DNA of 9,789 bases from Candidatus Nanopelagicales bacterium (GTDB taxonomy: Bacteria; Actinomycetota; Actinomycetes; S36-B12; UBA10799). Made by a program: the position numbers and the translations under genes. Where the stretch lies: positions 1-9,789 of the forward strand of contig JALOLM010000140.1 of the NCBI GenBank assembly GCA_025455985.1, in the 5' to 3' direction. A model generated the notes under the pieces. That model saw only the letters and a program-made list of their open reading frames with translations. It made no database searches and had not been told where the DNA came from. Below, one piece after another: positions 1 to 6,953 of this stretch; positions within the stretch are counted from its first letter, which is position 1; each line of letters begins with the position of its first letter.

Positions 1-1
1 C

Positions 2-274
2 GTCGGGGACCTGCGGGTGGTGCGTGACACGTCCGGGGCTCTGGTCTTGTCCGACGCCGGCGAGCCCGTCGTGCACGACCCGGCGGACCTGCAGTTGGCT
101 TTCGCGTTGTCGCGGCTGTCCGGCTCCGAACTCGACCACACCCCGATCGGCATCTTCCGACAGGTTGCGGCGCCCACATACGACGACGGTGTGCGCACGC
201 AGGTGCAGGATTCGGCCACGGACGCCGATCTGGCCGCGCTGCTGACCGGGCCGGACCCCTGGACCGTCACCTGA
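2..274 (+). CDS. korB: 2-oxoacid:ferredoxin oxidoreductase, beta subunit (C-terminal part, gene runs off the window)
   Basis: This is the end of a gene that begins before the window; about 90 codons are visible. The residues SRLSGSELDHTPIGIFRQV followed by APTYDD match the usual C-terminal tail of actinobacterial KorB-type beta subunits, where a 'TPIGVFR..erPtYd' stretch is followed by a short acidic linker and an 'LaaLL.g.dpWTV' ending; here the end reads LAALLTGPDPWTVT. In this family the beta subunit binds thiamine diphosphate and a 4Fe-4S cluster and works with an alpha subunit to decarboxylate 2-oxoglutarate, or a related oxoacid, to the acyl-CoA with reduction of ferredoxin. The catalytic domain lies outside the window, so the substrate cannot be judged. 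The stop codon overlaps the proposed start of the next gene, so the two are probably co-transcribed. The family call is fairly secure; 2-oxoglutarate specificity is inferred from the actinobacterial norm. Confidence 0.8.
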   Translation, partial: VGDLRVVRDTSGALVLSDAGEPVVHDPADLQLAFALSRLSGSELDHTPIGIFRQVAAPTYDDGVRTQVQDSATDADLAALLTGPDPWTVT

Positions 275-1164
275 AGTCCGACCGGGCCGGTCTGGTCTAC
301 GGGATCGGCGCGTACACCCTGTGGGGTCTGTTCCCGCTCTACTGGCCGCTGCTGGCTCCGGCGTCATCCTGGGAGATCCTCGCGCATCGCATGGTGTGGA
401 GTTTCGCGTTCCTCGCCGTGATCAACGTGGTGCTGCGAGGTTGGTCACAGGTGAAGTCGGCGCTCAAGCTCCCCCGCACCCGCTGGCTACTGCTGGCAGC
501 CGCCGCCCTGGTGAGCGTCAACTGGGGCACCTACATCTGGGCGGTCAACAACGGTTACGTCGTGGAATCGTCCTTGGGGTACTTCATCAACCCGCTGGTA
601 TCGGTCGCCCTGGGGGTGTTGGTCCTCGGGGAGACGCTGCGCCGCACCCAGTGGTTGGCAGTGGGCATCGCGGCCGTCGCGGTTGCCGTGCTGACGGTCT
701 CCTACGGCCGGCCCCCGTGGATCGCTCTGATCTTGGCCTTCTCCTTCGGGTTCTACGGCTTGGTCCGCAAACAAGCAGGTGTCGCTGCGGTGCCAGCGCT
801 GACCGTTGAGACAGCGTTTCAGGCGCCGCTCGCGCTGGTCTACCTGGCGGTGCTAGGCGCCACCGGGGGGTTGGTGTTCGGCGACTCCCCCGGTAACTCC
901 GCGATGCTGATGACCGCGGGGATCGCCACGACCGTGCCACTGCTGCTGTTCGGGGCCGCGGCCATCCGCCTGCCATTGGTCGTGCTGGGGGTTCTGCAGT
1001 ACTTGGCGCCGGTGATCCAGTTCCTGCTGGGCGTCACCTACTTCGGTGAGCAGATGCCGCCGGAACGCTGGGCCGGATTTGCGCTGGTATGGCTGGCGCT
1101 GGTGGTGTTCACGGTGGATGTTATCCGACACAGCCGCCGTCCAGTGGCCGAAGCACCCCTTTGA
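271..1164 (+). CDS. rarD: RarD/EamA-family permease (DMT superfamily)
   Basis: This is a ten-helix drug/metabolite-superfamily permease of the RarD group, about 297 residues, the usual length. The N-terminus shows the RarD signature: GLVYGIGAYTLWGLFPLYW, then SWEILAHRMVWS, and near residue 90 VNWGTYIWAVNNG. The second repeat ends with YLAPVIQFLLG and ERWAGFALVWLAL, also typical. RarD proteins lie in the cytoplasmic membrane; E. coli RarD was named from a chloramphenicol phenotype, and the natural substrate is not settled. The start is the notable point. The conserved first helix begins before codon 10, and the first in-frame ATG (391) would delete it. No in-frame ATG, GTG or TTG precedes it, so I place the start at CTG 271, overlapping the TGA stop of the korB-like gene (CTGA). 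No strong ribosome site is visible, which fits coupling to the upstream gene. Identity is strong; the exact start is inferred. Confidence 0.85.
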   Translation: MKSDRAGLVYGIGAYTLWGLFPLYWPLLAPASSWEILAHRMVWSFAFLAVINVVLRGWSQVKSALKLPRTRWLLLAAAALVSVNWGTYIWAVNNGYVVESSLGYFINPLVSVALGVLVLGETLRRTQWLAVGIAAVAVAVLTVSYGRPPWIALILAFSFGFYGLVRKQAGVAAVPALTVETAFQAPLALVYLAVLGATGGLVFGDSPGNSAMLMTAGIATTVPLLLFGAAAIRLPLVVLGVLQYLAPVIQFLLGVTYFGEQMPPERWAGFALVWLALVVFTVDVIRHSRRPVAEAPL

Positions 1165-1270
1165 TGCGCGGTGTGACCCGGACGCCACAGGCAATGCTGG
1201 ATTCCGACCACTAAGTTGCCTGATTCCCACATCGCTGCCTTAGCCTCTAAGCAGTTCCCCGGGAGGTCCG
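1165..1270 (+). promoter_or_regulatory. 106-base spacer before the three-gene operon, likely holding its promoter
   Basis: This is the only gap of note on the plus strand before the ATPase/GNAT, exporter and ligase operon. The end of the gap holds the strong ribosome site GGGAGG (1261-1266). TTGCCT (1216-1221) and a TAGCCT-like hexamer (1241-1246) are 19 bases apart, too poor a match to call a promoter. The location makes a promoter or at least an internal start plausible; no terminator hairpin for rarD is evident. Confidence 0.3.
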
Positions 1271-2806
1271 ATGTCTGAGCCGTTGTGTCGCCTGCAGATT
1301 CAGAGCAGACAGGCCGTGAGTCTTGCCTCAGGACTGGTCGAGGACAGCGCGGACATGCTTGGGCTGCCGCCGTCGGACCGTGTGCGCCTGCGGGCACTGG
1401 CAGTTGAGGTACTCGAGGCCGTGCTGGACAACGCCTTCGAACCGGGTCAGGAGGACGTCGACCTCACGCTGGAGATCAACCGGGAACCCGGTGCGATGAA
1501 ACTCGTGCTCAAGGATCGTGGCGCCCCGCTGGATTTCGGCAGCGACTACCCGCCACGGGTCGCAGATCTGGTTCGTCTGGGTTTCGCCGATGGGCTGGTC
1601 TTCACCAACGAGGGTCGCGCAGGCAACTGCACGGAGATCACAAAAGGCCTGCAGTACGACACCATCAACGACGACGCGCAGTTCATCGCCGAGACTGAGG
1701 CACACCCGACGGCGGCGCCGACGATCGGCGACGATGGACAGGTCGTTGTTGACATCCGCGCGATGACCCCTGAGGACGTCGTCGGCGTGGCGCGCCTCTT
1801 CTACCGTTGCTACGGCTACACCGTGAACTACGAACCAGTCGTCTACGAGCCGCAACGACTGGCCGAACGTGTGCAGAGCGGGCAACACATCGCGACCGTG
1901 GCCGTGTCCCCGCAGGGCCGCATCGTCGGCCATCTTGCCAGCGAAATGCACCGCCCCGGCGCCCATACCTCCAAGATCGGTCTGCTCGCTGTGGATCCGG
2001 CATACCGAAAACACCAGTTATCCCTGCGGATCGGGTTCGCCCACATTGCCCGGCTGGTCGAATTGGGATTCGTCGGGCAATACACCGAGGCCGTCACGGT
2101 CCACGTGGGAAGCCAGAAGGGCGCCTTGCGCGGAGGCGGGCACGAGTCGGGAATGCTGCTGGCGGCGCAGTCGAACGAGTTGGACTTCCACGGGTTCGAC
2201 GCCGACGAGAAGGCCCGCAAGTCCCTGATGCTCTTCTACGGGTCGTTCGGCACGACTCCCAGCCGCGAGGTCCACGTCCCGCCCACCTACGGGGAGGTGG
2301 TGGAACGCATCTACCGCGAGGGCAATCTTCCCCGGACCGTGCATTCAGAGTTCGCACGCCGCACCGAGCCGTCCCCTGGCCCGTCGCGGTTCCGGCTGGA
2401 TCTACGTCATGAGACCGGAGCTGCGCTGATCTTCGCCGAGTCCTACGGTGACGACTTCCTGGCCAGCCTCGATCGGCACCTGCGGCAACTGCGGCTGAAC
2501 CGGTTCGAGGTAATTGTGACGGTCCTGCCGATGAGCGATCCGGCAACCAGTTACTACGGGGCTGGATTGCGCGAAATCGGACTGTCGTTCGCCGGGATCT
2601 ATCCGGAGTACGACGACGGCGACGTGCTCCTGCTGCAGAACCTCAACAACGTGGAAGTCCACGCCGAGGAGATCCAGGTCGCCTCCGAATTCGGCGCGTT
2701 CCTGCGCGACTTCGTGGTCGAGGACGCCCGGCGCGCCGGGGAGCACACCGCGCAGAGGCAGCGATCACAGGCGGATATGGCGCGCATCTACGAAGCGCTC
2801 GACTGA
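1271..2806 (+). CDS. Fusion of an RsbW-like ATPase domain and a GNAT acetyltransferase-like domain
   Basis: This is a 511-residue, apparently cytosolic multidomain protein starting at ATG with GGGAGG at 1261-1266, four bases upstream. Residues 1-130 resemble the serine-kinase/anti-sigma (HATPase) fold: a helix with VEVLEAVLDNAFEPG around 45-59, a G1-like DRGAPLDF at 82-89, and a terminal GNCTEITK at 119-126. Residues 160-330 resemble GNAT: the 'DIRAMTPEDV' opening, a strand 'GRIVGHLASEM', and the motif-A region GLLAVDPAYRKHQLS. Residues 330-511 are a less familiar tail. Several signature residues look altered. In my alignment by eye the N-box asparagine position holds Ala50, and the acetyl-CoA loop after YRK lacks the usual glycine-rich turn. 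The protein may therefore be regulatory or use an unusual donor. It is first in a tight operon with an exporter and an ATP-grasp ligase, so it may modify or sense their product. Domain calls are moderately sure; the reaction is unknown. Confidence 0.75.
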   Translation: MSEPLCRLQIQSRQAVSLASGLVEDSADMLGLPPSDRVRLRALAVEVLEAVLDNAFEPGQEDVDLTLEINREPGAMKLVLKDRGAPLDFGSDYPPRVADLVRLGFADGLVFTNEGRAGNCTEITKGLQYDTINDDAQFIAETEAHPTAAPTIGDDGQVVVDIRAMTPEDVVGVARLFYRCYGYTVNYEPVVYEPQRLAERVQSGQHIATVAVSPQGRIVGHLASEMHRPGAHTSKIGLLAVDPAYRKHQLSLRIGFAHIARLVELGFVGQYTEAVTVHVGSQKGALRGGGHESGMLLAAQSNELDFHGFDADEKARKSLMLFYGSFGTTPSREVHVPPTYGEVVERIYREGNLPRTVHSEFARRTEPSPGPSRFRLDLRHETGAALIFAESYGDDFLASLDRHLRQLRLNRFEVIVTVLPMSDPATSYYGAGLREIGLSFAGIYPEYDDGDVLLLQNLNNVEVHAEEIQVASEFGAFLRDFVVEDARRAGEHTAQRQRSQADMARIYEALD

Positions 2807-2807
2807 G

Positions 2808-4264
2808 GTGGGCGAACCACCCGAGACCACCAAGGGCACCCGCCTGCCGCTGGGTGTGCTGCCGTTGGCCTTGACGTACCTGGCGATCGCCCTCAACATG
2901 ACCATCGCCAGCATTGCGTTGCCCACGATCTCCACCGAACTGCAGGCGACCTCCGATCAGTTGACCTGGATCGTCAACGCGACTCCGATGACCTCGGCTG
3001 CGCTGATCCTGTTCGCCGGGGCGTGGAGCGACCGCATTGGCCGCAAGCGGATGCTTCTTGTCGGCAACGTCGTCTTCCTGATCTCCGCAGCCCTCTCGGG
3101 TATGACCGACAGCGTGGAGGTGCTGATCCTGCTGCGCGCGTTGACGGGGGTCGGCTCCGCGCTGGCGATGCCCGCGGCCATGGCGCTCACCTTCGATGTC
3201 ACTCGCGGCACCAGCCAGCGCACGGCGGTCGGGATCATGGGCGGCACCCAGGCGATCGGTGCGCTACTGGGACCGCTGGTGGGCGGTGCCGCGCTCGTGG
3301 CTTTCGGGTGGCACGCGGCGTTCTGGAGCGTGGTGCCGATGCTCGTGCTGGCTCTGGTGCTCAACGTGGTCCTTCTGCCACGAGACGAACCCGCGCCCCG
3401 TCACACCCTTGACTCCGTGGGAGCCGCGCTTACCGCTGTAGCCGGAGTGGCGTTCCTGTATGCCGCTGTGAGCATCGCCTCGACGCCGGACCGGTGGGTG
3501 TGGTTCGCAGTGGCTGCGGGAATACTGACCACGGTGCTCCTCGTGGTGTGGGAGCGGCGAGTGGACCGGCCGTTGTTCGACCCGGCCTGTTCCTCAACAC
3601 CCAATACGTCCAACTCGTGCTCGGCTTCTCAGCACTGGCGGCGGGGTTGTTCCTGATGCCGGCGCTCGTGATGTGGACGGTGAGTTCGGCGACGGCCGGC
3701 GTGACCGCCAAACGGTTCGGCGCCCGCAATGTCACGGCCGTCTCGCTGGTGATCACCGGCATCGGGCTGGCGCTCACAAGTTCTGGAGGCCGCCAACCCT
3801 TCTACCCCGTCCTCATCCTGGGCCTGATCCTCACCGGCGTGATGGGCGTGGCGCCGGCGTTGATGACCCACGCGTCGGTCAGCAACTACCCCGAGGAACA
3901 GCGCAGCGTGGGCTCAGCCATCAACGGCATGGCCATGCGCTTCGGCCTCGCCTTCGGCGTTGCAGCGTACGGCACTCTGCTGGCGGTCACTTATCGCCGG
4001 GACCTCATGCCGGCTACGGCAGGACTCAGCCCGCAGGAGGCACTCGACGCAACCCAGAGCATCGGCAGTGCGCTCACGGTCGCTCAGCGCACCGATGCCG
4101 CGGGTCTGGCCAACGCCGCCAAGGACGCATACGCAGCAGGGTTCCAGATCACCCTCATCCTCGCGGGTATCGTCCTGATGGTCGTGGCCGCGATCGTGTG
4201 GCGGTGGCTGCCAGACCGTCGAGACACGGGGTCGGATATCAATGTGGAGGTACATCATGGCTGA
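2808..4264 (+). pseudogene. DHA2-type MFS drug/metabolite exporter, interrupted by a one-base frameshift
   Basis: The gene starts at GTG, one base after the upstream stop. With the frame restored it encodes about 485 residues, normal for 14-helix DHA2 (EmrB/QacA-like) proton-coupled exporters of the cytoplasmic membrane. The first part (2808-3584) shows helix 1 ending in IASIALPTIST, the loop motif SDRIGRKRM (motif A) and the antiporter motif ALLGPLVGG (motif C). The second part (3584-4264, another frame) resumes with GLFLNTQYVQLVLGFSALA and runs to DINVEVHHG. In the first frame reading continues past DP into unrelated residues and stops at 3656, so the gene appears as two overlapping ORFs (2808-3656 and 3494-4264). 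One missing G in the 3581-3587 run explains the break. Helix 1 has Asn where most DHA2 members have Asp before 'TI..ALP'. The 3' end overlaps the next gene by 8 bases. Both halves keep clean, family-like sequence, so the break is recent or a sequencing error. Confidence 0.82.
3579..3592 (+). other. Frameshift point within the MFS gene
   Basis: Frame one reads Val-Asp-Arg-Pro-Leu-Phe-Asp-Pro up to base 3584. The other frame, starting again at base 3584, reads Gly-Leu-Phe-Leu-Asn, which is the expected continuation in DHA2 exporters (a 'RPLFDP.LF.n..y' loop before helix 8 or so). The local sequence is GACCCGGCCTGTTC; one additional G (CCCGGGCC) restores a single frame. There is no X-XXY-YYZ slippery heptamer, so programmed -1 frameshifting is unlikely. 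A one-base deletion in a GC run, real or from sequencing, is the simplest reading. Confidence 0.75.
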
Positions 4265-5612
4265 ACCACTCGCCTACTGGCGTCAGTTGCAGGCCGGCAT
4301 CGCAGACAGCGCCGCGTGGACCAACAAACTGCTGGACGAACAGCGCGAGTTGGGTTGGGTGTACCACGACAAGCCCGCGATGATCGTCGCTGAGCCGGCG
4401 ATGCTGACCGAGACCGATTTCACCGCTGATCAAGCCGTCAGTTCAGCCGTTCTCGCCACCTTGGCGGCCTGCGGACAGCAGGTGCTCGCCGACCGCGCAC
4501 TTCAAGATCGCTACATCCCTGGCTGGCTTGACACCGTGCCCGACGCGGACCTGTTCAGCATCCCCGCCGGCTATCCGGACCCGATCGTGTTCGGCCGGCT
4601 CGACGGCGTCCGGACCGCCGATGGGCTGCAAGTGCTGGAGTTCAACGGCGGTCTGCCCGGTGGCGTGTTCGACTCGGATGTGTCGGCCGCTTTGATGTCG
4701 CAGACGGACATCGCCAGCGCCTTCGCCTCCCAGTTCCCGTTCCGCACGACCACCGCCGGCCAGGCCGTGCTGGACGTCATGGTGAAGACCTGGCACGAGT
4801 TCGGCGGATCAGGTTTGCCATTTACCGTCGTGGCCTTGCCCCGGGAACTCACCGCCGTCGCGTCCCGCGCGATCACCTACTTGTGCGACTTGGCCGCGGC
4901 CCGGGGCATCGAGATCCACGTGGCCGATCCGGGGGACGTCAGGTATTCGCAGGGGCGCGCCCGCCTTGACGGTCAGCCCGTTGACGTGTTGGTGCGGGCG
5001 TTCTTCACGCCGATGCTGGAGTACCTCGGCGATCGGCTCGACGGGATCAAAGCCGCGTTGCGCGCCGGGTCCCTGTGCATGATCACCAGCCTGCAGTCGG
5101 GCCTCTTCGGCGTGAAGTCACTCTTCGCGATGGCCACGGATCCCGCGGTCGACATCGACGTGACCCCGGAACAGTTGACCCTCGCCCGCGCCCATCTGCC
5201 GTGGACCCGGCTCGTCGCGCCGGGTCGTTCAACCGACCCAGGCGGAAGTGCCATCGACCTGCTGGACTACCTGGCCAGCAACCGGGAGCACAGCGTCATC
5301 AAACCGACGGACGGGTACGGCGGATCGGGCGTCGAGCTCGGGTGGACGCACACCCCGGAATCATGGGCCGCGGTCATCGACCGGGCTGCGGCGGGCGGAC
5401 ACGTGGCCCAGAAGCGGGTGCCCATCGCCACCGAGGAGTACTCCGTCCTCGAGGAGGGTTTCCCTCTGCGCAGTTTCAACGGGGACGTGGATCCGTTGAT
5501 GTGCGGCACCACGATGGCCGGGTACGCAATGCGGCTGGCACCCGAGGGCTCCTGGATCACCAACGTCAGCGGCGGGGCGAGTGGGGCGCCGGTGTTCATC
5601 CTGGAGGACTGA
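4257..5612 (+). CDS. ATP-grasp-like carboxylate-amine ligase, function unknown
   Basis: The 451-residue product has the order of motifs seen in circularly permuted or glutathionylspermidine-synthase-like ATP-grasp proteins. Around 127-136 is LEFNGGLPGG, resembling the acidic-Asn substrate/metal motif. At 348-361 is IKPTDGYGGSGVEL, a glycine-rich nucleotide-binding loop with the usual Lys. A metal/ATP segment EEYSVLEEG lies at 393-401, and the C-terminal MCGTTMAGYAMRL plus ITNVSGGASG (434-443) resembles the family's terminal 'aG...R....TNvs.GG' segment. ATP-grasp enzymes join a carboxylate to an amine or thiol through an acyl-phosphate; the substrate here is not predictable. I choose ATG 4257 (MAEPLAYW) over ATG 4242 because GGAGG at 4246-4250 sits six bases before it. 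The start lies 8 bases inside the exporter gene, so translation is probably coupled. It is the last gene of the operon and is followed by the repeat array. The superfamily call is good; the name of the reaction is open. Confidence 0.75.
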   Translation: MAEPLAYWRQLQAGIADSAAWTNKLLDEQRELGWVYHDKPAMIVAEPAMLTETDFTADQAVSSAVLATLAACGQQVLADRALQDRYIPGWLDTVPDADLFSIPAGYPDPIVFGRLDGVRTADGLQVLEFNGGLPGGVFDSDVSAALMSQTDIASAFASQFPFRTTTAGQAVLDVMVKTWHEFGGSGLPFTVVALPRELTAVASRAITYLCDLAAARGIEIHVADPGDVRYSQGRARLDGQPVDVLVRAFFTPMLEYLGDRLDGIKAALRAGSLCMITSLQSGLFGVKSLFAMATDPAVDIDVTPEQLTLARAHLPWTRLVAPGRSTDPGGSAIDLLDYLASNREHSVIKPTDGYGGSGVELGWTHTPESWAAVIDRAAAGGHVAQKRVPIATEEYSVLEEGFPLRSFNGDVDPLMCGTTMAGYAMRLAPEGSWITNVSGGASGAPVFILED

Positions 5613-5978
5613 GGTTCGCGGGCGGGGTCCGGCGATGCGGAAAACCGGCGAAACAGTCGCGACCCCAACGAGGCCAATGCGGAAAACCGGCAAAACAGTT
5701 GCCTGTCCGCCACATCGCTTCGGCGCCACCCGAACAAACCGCCACCCCGACGAGGCCAATGCGGAAAACCGGCGAAACACTTGCCTGTTCACCACATCGC
5801 TTCGGCGCCACCCGAACAAACCGCCACCCCGGCGAGGCCAATGCGGAAAACCGGCGAAACAGTCGCCTGTCCGCCACATCGCTTCGGCGCCACCCGAACA
5901 AACCGCCACCCCGACGAGGCCAATGTGAAGAACCGGCAAAACAGTTGCCTGTCCGCCACATCGCTTAGGCGCCACCGG
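5613..5978. repeat. Tandem array of 82-base repeats with a covarying hairpin, in the gap between convergent genes
   Basis: Units start at 5635 (shortened to 42 bases), 5677, 5759, 5841 and 5923 (last copy truncated after about 54 bases, at ~5976). The three full copies have exactly 82-base spacing and differ at only a handful of positions. Each unit begins ATGCGGAAAACCGG, contains CACATCGCTTCGGCGCCACC, and ends with CGAGGCCA. Since 82 is not a multiple of three, and open frames exist on both strands without family resemblance, I consider it non-coding. Twelve bases into each unit is a 5-bp stem with a 5-base loop (for example GGCGA-AACAG-TCGCC). The rest of the gap, 5613-5634, shows nothing I recognise. 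No similar unit occurs elsewhere in the window. It may work as a bidirectional transcription-end or mRNA-3'-end element, or be a family dispersed in the genome; neither is shown. Confidence 0.9.
5689..5703 (+). other. Example hairpin inside the repeat (also at 5647, 5771, 5853 and 5935)
   Basis: The second unit reads GGCAAAACAGTTGCC: stem GGCAA with TTGCC and loop AACAG. The same place in the fourth unit (5853-5867) reads GGCGAAACAGTCGCC, with the fourth pair changed from A-T to G-C. The third unit (5771-5785) has GGCGA against TTGCC, leaving a G-T pair that would be a wobble pair in RNA. The last unit (5935-5949) repeats the A-T version. In the shortened first unit (5647-5661) the outermost pair is lost. 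Outside the stem an AC/GT pair continues across one C-T mismatch in all but the first unit. Paired changes of this kind suggest selection on pairing, although copies can also share ancestry. Confidence 0.65.
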
Positions 5979-6953
5979 CTACTCGGGACGCATGATCGAC
6001 CGCAACTGATCTGCTTTCCCAGCCAAGCCGGCGAAGAAGTCGGTCTCGGTGATCTCACGCACGGCCTGCTCCCGCTTCGACGCGTCGATCTCCACCTGCA
6101 GCCTGCGCACCTGCGTGGCCAACGCCTGCTCCCGTGCCGCGACCTTTGAGGCCATCACGGAGAACGACTCGGCAAGATCGGTCATCTCGTCGGCGAACCG
6201 ACTGTCCGCACCCAACTGATGGAGGTCGAGGTCGTAATCTCCGTCAGCGATCAGGCGTGTGGCCGAGGTAAGTCGTTGCAAAGGCCGCACTACGAGCGTC
6301 GACACCACAAGGACCAGCACGATCAGCGACAAGTAGCTCACCGCGAGCACGGGGAAGACCCGTGCCCGCGCCCGCTGTCTGACTTCGTCCACATAGGCCA
6401 ACGAGTAGTCGATCCCCACGGCGGCGACCACCTCGCCCCCACCGTCGAGGATCGGGCTATAGGCGGAGATCCACGAACCGGAATCGTCATCGTTGACCGA
6501 CTGCAGCGTCGTGGTGGTAAGCCCCTCGCGCATGAACTCCAGCGTCGAGGGGGGCAACGTGCTGCTGGCGGGAGCACGGAACGGCTGATCGCCGACGAGG
6601 AAGTACACCTCCTCGGCATCAGCGGTGTAGATGAACGGCTCAGCGGGAGGGATGATTCCCTGCACCGCAGTCAGATCCTCTTGGAGCATTCGGTACGAGG
6701 GGTTCAATGACGGGTCGCTGTCCGCTGGCAGTGCGACAACCTCGACAACGTCCTTTGTCGGCAGCGCCTGGCTGGCGCCCGCGGCCGCCTCCAGCAGCTG
6801 ACCGGTCAGCCGATTCGTGGCCGCTTCGCTGGCAAAGTGGACCACCCAGAACGCGATTACCAGAAACACGACGGTGAACGCTGCGACGAACGCCGTCAGT
6901 AACCGCCAGCGCATGGGGAATCGCCATCGGCGCCGGGGGGTCACCTCACTCAA
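5979..6953 (-). CDS. Membrane HAMP-domain protein with an extracytoplasmic sensor region and no enzymatic output domain
   Basis: The 324-residue protein has a basic N-terminus, a first membrane helix at about 18-40, an extracytoplasmic region of about 155 residues (41-196) that looks Cache-like (a 'GSWISAYSPILD..GEVVAAVGIDYS' segment at 159-184), a second helix at about 199-222, a HAMP linker (222-274, starting VVRPLQRLTSATRLIADGDY), a coiled coil (270-300) and a short tail EITETDFFAGLAGKADQLR. There is no histidine kinase, cyclase, GGDEF or methyl-accepting domain. I recognise the '..EITET.ff..L..ka..lR' tail as typical of stand-alone HAMP proteins, so the protein looks complete. The start is uncertain: TTG 6953 overlaps the ParA-like gene's stop (TTGA), while GTG 6944 and the ATG at codon 14 are alternatives that keep helix 1. 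It probably senses an envelope signal and passes it to the upstream-encoded ATPase or a distant partner; this is inference. Confidence 0.8.
   Translation of the reverse strand: MSEVTPRRRWRFPMRWRLLTAFVAAFTVVFLVIAFWVVHFASEAATNRLTGQLLEAAAGASQALPTKDVVEVVALPADSDPSLNPSYRMLQEDLTAVQGIIPPAEPFIYTADAEEVYFLVGDQPFRAPASSTLPPSTLEFMREGLTTTTLQSVNDDDSGSWISAYSPILDGGGEVVAAVGIDYSLAYVDEVRQRARARVFPVLAVSYLSLIVLVLVVSTLVVRPLQRLTSATRLIADGDYDLDLHQLGADSRFADEMTDLAESFSVMASKVAAREQALATQVRRLQVEIDASKREQAVREITETDFFAGLAGKADQLRSIMRPE

Noticed and set aside
1216..1246. Sigma-70-type promoter with TTGCCT and TAGCCT hexamers
   Set aside because: Only three bases of each hexamer match the consensus and the spacer is 19 bases, so it cannot be separated from chance in this GC-rich gap.
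3579..3592. Programmed -1 ribosomal frameshift in the MFS gene
   Set aside because: No X-XXY-YYZ heptamer or clear downstream pseudoknot was visible, and exporters of this family are not known to need one. A one-base indel is simpler.
4242..4256. Upstream ATG (MWRYIM...) as start of the ATP-grasp gene
   Set aside because: The GGAGG that would serve as ribosome site lies inside this extension and is correctly spaced for ATG 4257; the extra five residues look unlike a natural N-terminus.
5596..5975. Open reading frames on both strands of the repeat array, some over 100 codons
   Set aside because: The 82-base period shifts the frame in each copy, so the same sequence is read in all three frames. 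Open frames on both strands are a side effect of the GC-rich repeat, no family is recognised, and the stem pairs covary regardless of codons.
5635..5976. CRISPR array
   Set aside because: The whole 82-base unit is repeated without variable spacers, and no cas genes are present.
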